DNA from: Streptomyces lincolnensis
Lineage (GTDB): Bacteria > Actinomycetota > Actinomycetes > Streptomycetales > Streptomycetaceae
Reading direction: 5' to 3'
DNA: 64,000 nt
Assembly: GCF_001685355.1 (NCBI RefSeq)
Contig: NZ_CP016438.1
Coordinates: forward strand, 2,294,001-2,358,000
Shown: one piece after another, positions 58,618 through 64,000 of the stretch
How positions within the stretch are numbered: the first letter of the stretch is position 1
Layout: each line of letters opens with the position of its first letter
Notes under the pieces: model-generated
What the model was told of the DNA's origin: nothing
The model's input: only the letters and a program-made list of their open reading frames with translations
Databases searched by the model: none
Program-made: the position numbers and the translations under genes

Positions 58618-60207
58618 ATGTCCCCGCGCACCCATGACACCGAGCCCGCCGAGGCCCCAGCGACCGAGCCACCTCCCGCGGGGACGGGTGCGCGGACCAC
58701 CACGGAGCCGGAACAGCAGATCTCCGCGGGCGAGGACGGGCAGGACACCCCGGACGGGCACGAGCCGCCGACCCCGGCGGACGGGGATGCCGGGCCCGAC
58801 CCCGACCCTGATCTCAGCTCCGTCCCCGACCCCGACCCCGACCAGCGTGTCGCCGCCGTGCGGCGTGTCGCGGCCGCCGGGCGGCGGTGGCGGGCCGTGC
58901 AACTGGCGGGCTGTGCCGCCCTGTTGGCGGTGGCGATGACCGCGGGGGCGATCGCGTTCGGAGCGGTGCGGGACGGGGGTGGCGCGCAGGTGACGGCCGC
59001 GCCGGCGGCGCTGTCGCCGGAGTTGCTGTCGAGCGGGGACCTGGAGACGAGCATCGGCGCGTTGCAGAAGCATCTCCGGGACCAGCCGCGGGACTTCGGC
59101 GGCTGGGCGACGCTCGGTCTGGCCTACGTGGAGCAGGCCAGGACGAAGGGCGACCCCTCGCGCTACCCGCAGGCGGAGGAGGCGCTGAAGCGCTCGCTCG
59201 ACCTGGAGCCGCGGTACGACCAGGCCCTGGCCGGCCGTGCCGCGCTCGCCGCCGCCCGGCACGACTTCGAGGGCGCCCTGAAGTACGCGGACGGCGCCCT
59301 GGAGCGCAACCCCTACAACGAACGCGCTCTGTCCTCCCGTATCGACGCCCTCGTCGAACTCGGCCGCTACGACGAGGCGTCGAAGGCCGCCGACACCGCG
59401 GACAGCCGCCGCCCCGGCGTCCCCGTCTTCACGCGGTACGCGTACGTACGCGAACTGCGCGGCGATGTCCGCACCGCACAGCGCGTGCTGGACCAGGCCC
59501 TGTCCTCCGCGACCGCCGCGGGGGACATCGCCTACGTGTCCAGCGCGCTCGGCCAACTCGCCTGGAACCAGGGCGACTACAAGGCGGCGCTCACCCACTA
59601 CGCCCGTGCCCTCGCCGCCGACGAGACCTACGTCCCGGCGCTGGAGGGCCACGCCCGGGCCCAGGCCGCGAGCGGTGACCGCGCGGCGGCGATCAAGGGC
59701 ATGGAGGACGTCGTCGCCCGCTTCCCGCTGCCCGGCCCGCTCGTCGTCCTCGGCGAGCTGTACGAGGAGCGCGGCGCCGAGGGCGACCCGGCGAAGGCCC
59801 GCGACCTGTACGCCCTGGTGGACGCCTGGACGGCGCTGGCCCGCGCCAACAAGGTCAACGCCGATCTCGACACCGCGCTCGCGGCGGCCGACCACGGCGA
59901 CAAGGCCGCGGCCCTGCGCGCGGCCCGCGCCGAGTGGGCCCGCCGCCACACCGTGCACACGGCGGACGCCCTCGCCTGGGCGCTGCACGTCAACGGCCGC
60001 GACGAGGAGGCCCTGCCGTACGCCCGCCGGGCCACCGCCACCGGCTACCGCAACGCCACCTTCCTGTACCACCGCGGGATCATCGAGCGGGCCACCGGCC
60101 ACACGGACGACGCCCGCGCCCACCTCACCGCGGCCCTGGAGCTGAACCCCGGTTTCTCGCCCCTGGGCGCCCGCGAGGCTCGTACGGCACTGGAGGCCGC
60201 CGAATGA
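58618..60207 (+). CDS. Membrane-anchored TPR protein
   Basis: The 529-residue protein has a charged, Pro/Glu/Asp-rich N-terminal tail (about 1-90), one membrane segment (about 97-117) and then about nine tetratricopeptide repeats to the end. The recurrent pattern includes ALKYADGALERNP and ALTHYARALAADE. The TPR part should lie outside the membrane and act as a protein-interaction scaffold, possibly for the DUF4331 protein. AAGGAGAGGG precedes ATG 58618. Its stop overlaps the next start, showing coupling to the transporter. Confidence 0.9.
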   Translation: MSPRTHDTEPAEAPATEPPPAGTGARTTTEPEQQISAGEDGQDTPDGHEPPTPADGDAGPDPDPDLSSVPDPDPDQRVAAVRRVAAAGRRWRAVQLAGCAALLAVAMTAGAIAFGAVRDGGGAQVTAAPAALSPELLSSGDLETSIGALQKHLRDQPRDFGGWATLGLAYVEQARTKGDPSRYPQAEEALKRSLDLEPRYDQALAGRAALAAARHDFEGALKYADGALERNPYNERALSSRIDALVELGRYDEASKAADTADSRRPGVPVFTRYAYVRELRGDVRTAQRVLDQALSSATAAGDIAYVSSALGQLAWNQGDYKAALTHYARALAADETYVPALEGHARAQAASGDRAAAIKGMEDVVARFPLPGPLVVLGELYEERGAEGDPAKARDLYALVDAWTALARANKVNADLDTALAAADHGDKAAALRAARAEWARRHTVHTADALAWALHVNGRDEEALPYARRATATGYRNATFLYHRGIIERATGHTDDARAHLTAALELNPGFSPLGAREARTALEAAE

Positions 60208-61910
60208 ACCCCCGTCGCCTGCTCGCCTCCGGCGCGGCCGTCCTCACCGCCGCCTGCGCGCTGGTGCTCGTCCCCTCGGGGGCCGCGAGCGCGCACCCGC
60301 TCGGCAACTTCACCGTCAACCACTACGACGGCCTGGTCACCGCCCCGGGCGAACTGCGCGTCGAGCACGTCGAGGACCTCGCCGAGATCCCGGCGACCCA
60401 GGCCAAGTCGGACCTGGAGCGGCTGGGCGTCACCGAGTGGGCCCGGCAGCGGTGTGCGACGGCCGCGCGGGGCAGCGAGGCCACCGTCGACGGCCGTCCG
60501 GTCGCCCTCACCGTGAAGAGCGGTGTCGCGCGGGTGCGCCCCGGCCAGGCCGGGCTCGACACCCTCCGCGTGGAGTGCGACCTGAGGGCACCGCTGCCCG
60601 AGGGCGACACGGTGGCCCTCGGCTTCCGCGGCGCGGGCGCCTCCTCGGGCCCCGGCTGGCGGGAGATCACCGCGCGCGGCGACCGGACGACGCTCACCGC
60701 GTCGGACGTACCGGAGGAATCGCTGTCGCGTGAACTGACCACGTACCCCGAGGAGTTGCTCTCCTCCCCCGCCGACACCACGTCCGCGTCGCTCCGGGTG
60801 CGCCCCGGCGGCCCGGCCCTCGCCGACGAGTCCGGGGAGGCCGGGGACGCGCCCGCCGCCTCCGTCCTCCCGCGCGGCGCCGACCGCTGGACCCGTGCCC
60901 TGGACTCCCTGGTGGCCCGCCACGACCTCACCGTCGGCTTCGCAGCGCTGGCCGTGCTCATCGCCGTGGTCCTCGGCGCCCTGCACGCGCTCGCGCCGGG
61001 CCACGGCAAGACCCTGATGGCCGCGGTGGCCGCGGCACGCGGCGGCAGGGCCCGCATGAAGGACGTCCTTCCGCTCGCCGCCTCGGTCACCGTCACCCAC
61101 ACCCTGGGCGTGGTCGCCCTCGGCCTCCTCGTCACGGCCGGCTCCGCCGCGGCCCCCTCGGTGATCGCCTGGCTGGGCATCTCCAGCGGCGTCCTGGTCA
61201 CGATCGCGGGCCTGACCCTCCTGCGACGGGCCTGGCACCACCGCGCCCATGCCCGCGCCCACGAGCACCCGCACCCCCACGAACCGGCCAAGGTCCCCGA
61301 GCGCGCCCTGGTCCTGGCGGCCGCGACCGCGACCACAACCGCCCACGACAACCCCACCGCCCCCACGGGCCACACCCACGACGGCCCGCACCACCACGCG
61401 CACACACCCGACCACGCGCACGACGACCACAGCCACCCGCACGGCGACCACGATCACCACCACAAGCACGAGCACGAGCACGACCACAAGCACGGGCACG
61501 ACCACAAGCACGACCACACCTTCGAGCACTCGCACGGCGGCTTCACCCACACCCACGCCGTCGCCCCCACCCTCCGCGGCACGATCCTCCTCGGCTTCGC
61601 CGGAGGCCTCGTGCCGAGCCCGTCCGCGGTCGTCGTCCTGGTGGGCGCGGCGGCGCTCGGGCAGGCCTGGTTCGGTCTGCTGCTCGTCGTGGCGTACGGC
61701 GTGGGACTGGCGCTGACGCTCACCGCGGCCGGGTTCGCGGTCGTCAAGCTGGGTACCGGTGTCACCCGGATGCTGGACAGGCGTCCGCGGCTGGCGGCGG
61801 GCCGGCTGACGCGCCTGGTCCGCAGGACGGCACCCCTGGGATCCGCGCTCGTGGTCGTGGCTCTTGGGGCCGGATTGGTGCTCAAGGGGGCGGCATCCGC
61901 GCTCGGCTGA
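60204..61910 (+). CDS. NicO-family (RcnA/HupE-like) nickel/cobalt transporter with His-rich loop
   Basis: The 568-residue protein starts with a signal-like segment and an extracytoplasmic domain (about 31-235), then membrane helices with the NicO hallmark HALAPGHGKTLMAA (near residue 265). A long His/Asp-rich loop (about 345-445) contains dozens of histidines and precedes a second signature block, GFAGGLVPSPSAVVVLVGAA. RcnA-like proteins of this type export Ni/Co. The gene overlaps the TPR stop (ATGA). Its regulation by SigK is inferred from the operon. The unusual N-terminal domain is not present in E. coli RcnA. Confidence 0.9.
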   Translation: MNPRRLLASGAAVLTAACALVLVPSGAASAHPLGNFTVNHYDGLVTAPGELRVEHVEDLAEIPATQAKSDLERLGVTEWARQRCATAARGSEATVDGRPVALTVKSGVARVRPGQAGLDTLRVECDLRAPLPEGDTVALGFRGAGASSGPGWREITARGDRTTLTASDVPEESLSRELTTYPEELLSSPADTTSASLRVRPGGPALADESGEAGDAPAASVLPRGADRWTRALDSLVARHDLTVGFAALAVLIAVVLGALHALAPGHGKTLMAAVAAARGGRARMKDVLPLAASVTVTHTLGVVALGLLVTAGSAAAPSVIAWLGISSGVLVTIAGLTLLRRAWHHRAHARAHEHPHPHEPAKVPERALVLAAATATTTAHDNPTAPTGHTHDGPHHHAHTPDHAHDDHSHPHGDHDHHHKHEHEHDHKHGHDHKHDHTFEHSHGGFTHTHAVAPTLRGTILLGFAGGLVPSPSAVVVLVGAAALGQAWFGLLLVVAYGVGLALTLTAAGFAVVKLGTGVTRMLDRRPRLAAGRLTRLVRRTAPLGSALVVVALGAGLVLKGAASALG

Positions 61911-61985
61911 GCTACTTTTGGGGAGAAATCACTCGACACGTCACGCACAGTGGAGATTTCACTCGGATGCGCAGAGGGGGAGTCC

Positions 61986-63620
61986 GTGTCCGAAGAACCG
62001 GGCAGTGAACGGCTGATCGCGGGCCGCTACCGATTGCTGTCCCCGCTCGGCGAGGGCGGCATGGGCACGGTGTGGCGGGCCCGCGACGAGCTGCTGCACC
62101 GCGAGGTCGCCGTCAAGGAGGTGCGCGCGCCGCACGGGCTGCCGGCCTCGGAGGTCGAGCGGATGTACGCCCGGCTGGAGCGCGAGGCGTGGGCCGCGGC
62201 CCGGGTCGCGAACCGCAACGTGGTGATGATCTACGACGTGGCCATGCAGGACAACCGCCCGTGGATCGTCATGGAGCTGGTGCGCGGTATCTCGCTCGCC
62301 GAACTGCTGGACGCCGAGGGCCCGCTCGACCCGCAGCGCGCCGCCCACATCGGCGCGGAGGTGCTGTCGGCGCTGCGGGGCGCGCACGCGGCCGGGGTGC
62401 TGCACCGGGACGTGAAGCCGGCGAACGTGCTGCTGTCGAACGACGGGCGGGTCGTGCTCACCGACTTCGGCATCGCCATGGTCGAGGGCAGTTCCGCGCT
62501 GACGATGACCGGCGAGGTCATCGGCTCCCCGGAGTTCCTGGCGCCGGAGCGGGCGCTGGGCCGGACGCCGGGTCCCGAGTCCGACCTGTGGTCGCTCGGC
62601 GTCCTGCTCTACGCCTCCGTCGAGGGCCACTCCCCCTTCCGGCAGGACACCCCGCTCAGCACCCTGCGCGCGATCGTGGACGAGGAGCTGCCGACGCCGC
62701 ACCGGGCCGGCCCCCTGGCCCCGGTGATCGAGGGGCTGTTGCGCAAGGACCCGGCCGAGCGGCTGCCGGCCGAGCGGGCCGAGGAGGACCTGCGGGTGAT
62801 CGCGGCGGGCGGCACGCCCCGTGCGGACGGCATGGGTGCGGGGCCGTACGCGCCGACGATCGCGGCCCCCTCCCCGCAGCCCCGGACGACCGCGGCGCCG
62901 GTTCCGCCGCCCGCGCCCTGGACACAGCAGACCCCCGCGACGGGCCCGACGACCGCAGCCACGGCCCCGGACACGGCCCCGCGCCGCAACCGTCGCGCAG
63001 CCGTGGTCCTGGTCGCGGGCATCGCCGTCCTGGCGCTGGCGATCGCCGGACTGACCTACGCGCTGCTGAACGACGACGGCGGCGACCAGGCGGGAGACGG
63101 CGGCCCCAAGAACCAGACCCCGGGGCTGAGTTCGCCCCCGGCGAGCGACACCGCCCCGCAGGACACCTCGCAGCCCGAGGACACCCCGACCCCGAGCCGC
63201 GAGACCACCACGTCGGCGCCGCCACCGCAGTCGGTGCGGGTCTCGCTCGCGGGCTCCAACACGGAGTACTCGGGCACCTGTCCGCCGCCGCGGGGCGAGG
63301 CGCCCGGTTTCACGGCGACGTTCACGGTGGGCAGCCTGCCGGCGCAGGTGAGCTACCGCTGGGTGTCGCGGGACGGCGAGATCATGGATCCGGGGTGGAA
63401 GACGCTCTCGTTCCCCGAGGGCGGCGCGAACACCAAGCAGGACACGGCGTTCGTGACGACGAACGATGAAGGCGGGGCCGGCGGGAGCTTCGAGAACGAG
63501 ATCAGCGTCGAGGTGCGCGACCCGGTGGAGACGAAGTCCAACGCGGTGCCGTTCTCGGTGACCTGCGAGACGGAGACCCCGTCGGACGGGGCCTCCGCTT
63601 CCGTTTCGCCGCAGGAGTGA
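61986..63620 (+). CDS. Transmembrane Ser/Thr protein kinase (PASTA-less)
   Basis: The 544-residue protein has a kinase domain (residues about 14-275) with glycine loop GEGGMGTV, Lys44 (VAVKE), catalytic HRDVKPANVLL, DFG and APE motifs. It is followed by a Pro/Thr/Ala-rich linker, one membrane helix (about 345-367) and an extracellular Ser/Thr/Pro linker plus a beta-sandwich sensor domain (about 425-525) instead of PASTA repeats. The GTG at 61986 is chosen over one at 61950 because GGGGGAG lies just upstream. An inverted repeat GAAATC/GATTTC occurs in the leader. It probably senses an extracellular signal; its partners are unknown. Confidence 0.93.
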   Translation: MSEEPGSERLIAGRYRLLSPLGEGGMGTVWRARDELLHREVAVKEVRAPHGLPASEVERMYARLEREAWAAARVANRNVVMIYDVAMQDNRPWIVMELVRGISLAELLDAEGPLDPQRAAHIGAEVLSALRGAHAAGVLHRDVKPANVLLSNDGRVVLTDFGIAMVEGSSALTMTGEVIGSPEFLAPERALGRTPGPESDLWSLGVLLYASVEGHSPFRQDTPLSTLRAIVDEELPTPHRAGPLAPVIEGLLRKDPAERLPAERAEEDLRVIAAGGTPRADGMGAGPYAPTIAAPSPQPRTTAAPVPPPAPWTQQTPATGPTTAATAPDTAPRRNRRAAVVLVAGIAVLALAIAGLTYALLNDDGGDQAGDGGPKNQTPGLSSPPASDTAPQDTSQPEDTPTPSRETTTSAPPPQSVRVSLAGSNTEYSGTCPPPRGEAPGFTATFTVGSLPAQVSYRWVSRDGEIMDPGWKTLSFPEGGANTKQDTAFVTTNDEGGAGGSFENEISVEVRDPVETKSNAVPFSVTCETETPSDGASASVSPQE

Positions 63621-63623
63621 GGA

Positions 63624-64000
63624 TCAGGCGGCGCTGTCGAACACCGGCAGGTAGCCGCCGGACTGGCCGGCCGCCCTCGGGTGGTAGGACTCCCCGACGT
63701 TGAGCAGGTTCAGGCTGTGCAGCCAGGGACTGCCGGAGCAGAGCTCATGGCCGGTGAAGGGCGGCCGGACGTCCCCGAAGGCGAAACCGTGGTTCGCGGC
63801 ACGCTTGGCGATCGCCGTGTCGAGGTAGTCGGCCGCGTCGTTGATCGCCTTCCGCTTGGTCTCGGAGAGGCCGACGCAGGTGACGCCGAGCTTGTAGAAG
63901 CGGGGGTACCCGAGCACGACCACACGGGCGGCCGGGGCCTTGGCGCGGATCGCCGAGTACACGCTGTCGAGCTTGCCGGGCAGCGTGGAGTCGACGTACG
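63624..64000 (-). CDS. SGNH/GDSL lipase, C-terminal part (start outside window)
   Basis: Only about 125 residues at the C-terminal end are visible because the gene runs past the window edge. The part includes DVRPPFTGHELCSG and the terminal SYHPRAAGQSGGY, which holds the catalytic His of SGNH esterases next to the Asp two or three residues earlier in the usual pattern (here a Glu-Ser-Tyr context, so the acid is not certain). Paired cysteines (VTCVGL and ELCSG) suggest a disulfide of a secreted enzyme. Similar Streptomyces proteins are secreted lipases. The serine and oxyanion residues must lie upstream. Confidence 0.85.
   Translation of the reverse strand, partial: YVDSTLPGKLDSVYSAIRAKAPAARVVVLGYPRFYKLGVTCVGLSETKRKAINDAADYLDTAIAKRAANHGFAFGDVRPPFTGHELCSGSPWLHSLNLLNVGESYHPRAAGQSGGYLPVFDSAA

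Noticed and set aside
1..64000. CRISPR arrays, tRNA or rRNA genes, insertion sequences, prophage
   Set aside because: No regular spacer-repeat structure, cloverleaf, transposase or integrase motif was recognised on either strand.

Overview
The window is high-GC actinobacterial chromosome, almost certainly Streptomyces. Codons overwhelmingly end in G or C, GTG starts are common, stop and start codons often overlap as ATGA or GTGA, TetR regulators are abundant, and in-frame TTA (bldA-type) codons are rare and isolated. The gene order around soxR, citM-like, hmgA, an ECF sigma pair, a Ser/Thr kinase and an SGNH lipase resembles, from memory, the S. coelicolor chromosome near soxR and hmgA. No rRNA, tRNA, CRISPR array, prophage or insertion sequence was seen. 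This is core or near-core chromosome rather than an island.

Layout. 1-9.0 kb: a cut-off hypothetical protein with a partner membrane protein, a Moco oxidoreductase/cytochrome b pair, an APC permease operon, a DMT transporter, a NUDIX hydrolase, two DUF202 membrane proteins and a tiny His-rich metal-binding protein with an internal duplication. 9.1-14.7 kb: two convergent operons sharing a TetR-type operator. One encodes a sugar-kinase-like phosphotransferase and an acyl-CoA dehydrogenase; the other an SDR, an acyl-CoA ligase and a TetR. Together they look like an acid-activation, phosphorylation and rearrangement pathway. 14.8-24.0 kb: secreted NamZ-like muramidase, serine hydrolase, penicillin acylase, BKACE enzyme, two hypotheticals and an Rnl5-type RNA ligase. 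24.0-34 kb: SoxR, MaoC hydratase, several TetR regulators with visible operators, a second acyl-CoA dehydrogenase, an ArsR-like regulator, EamA and MFS transporters, and an aldehyde/alcohol dehydrogenase pair. 34-41 kb: DUF3574 lipid-free secreted protein, an orphan sugar-type ABC ATPase with two TTA codons, an MFS exporter, a CitMHS citrate transporter and a formate-dehydrogenase-like molybdoenzyme. 41-47.4 kb: an alpha/beta hydrolase and a giant caspase-like/STAND-NTPase/beta-propeller protein. 47.5-54.8 kb: TetR and lipoprotein, homogentisate dioxygenase with a GntR regulator, an ISP-type specificity-domain protein, and a TetR-controlled DrrAB exporter whose operator lies partly inside the drrA coding sequence. 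55-64 kb: a small conserved protein, an RskA/SigK pair divergent from a DUF4331-TPR-NicO operon with matching SigK-type promoters, a transmembrane Ser/Thr kinase and a truncated SGNH lipase.

The four most interesting systems are the hydrolase/caspase-STAND pair (with a bldA codon ahead of the protease active site), the SigK-RskA-DUF4331-TPR-NicO regulon, the split ACAD10/11-like kinase plus dehydrogenase regulon, and the DrrAB operator that overrides codon bias inside the gene. All functions are read from sequence motifs and family knowledge; no database search was run.
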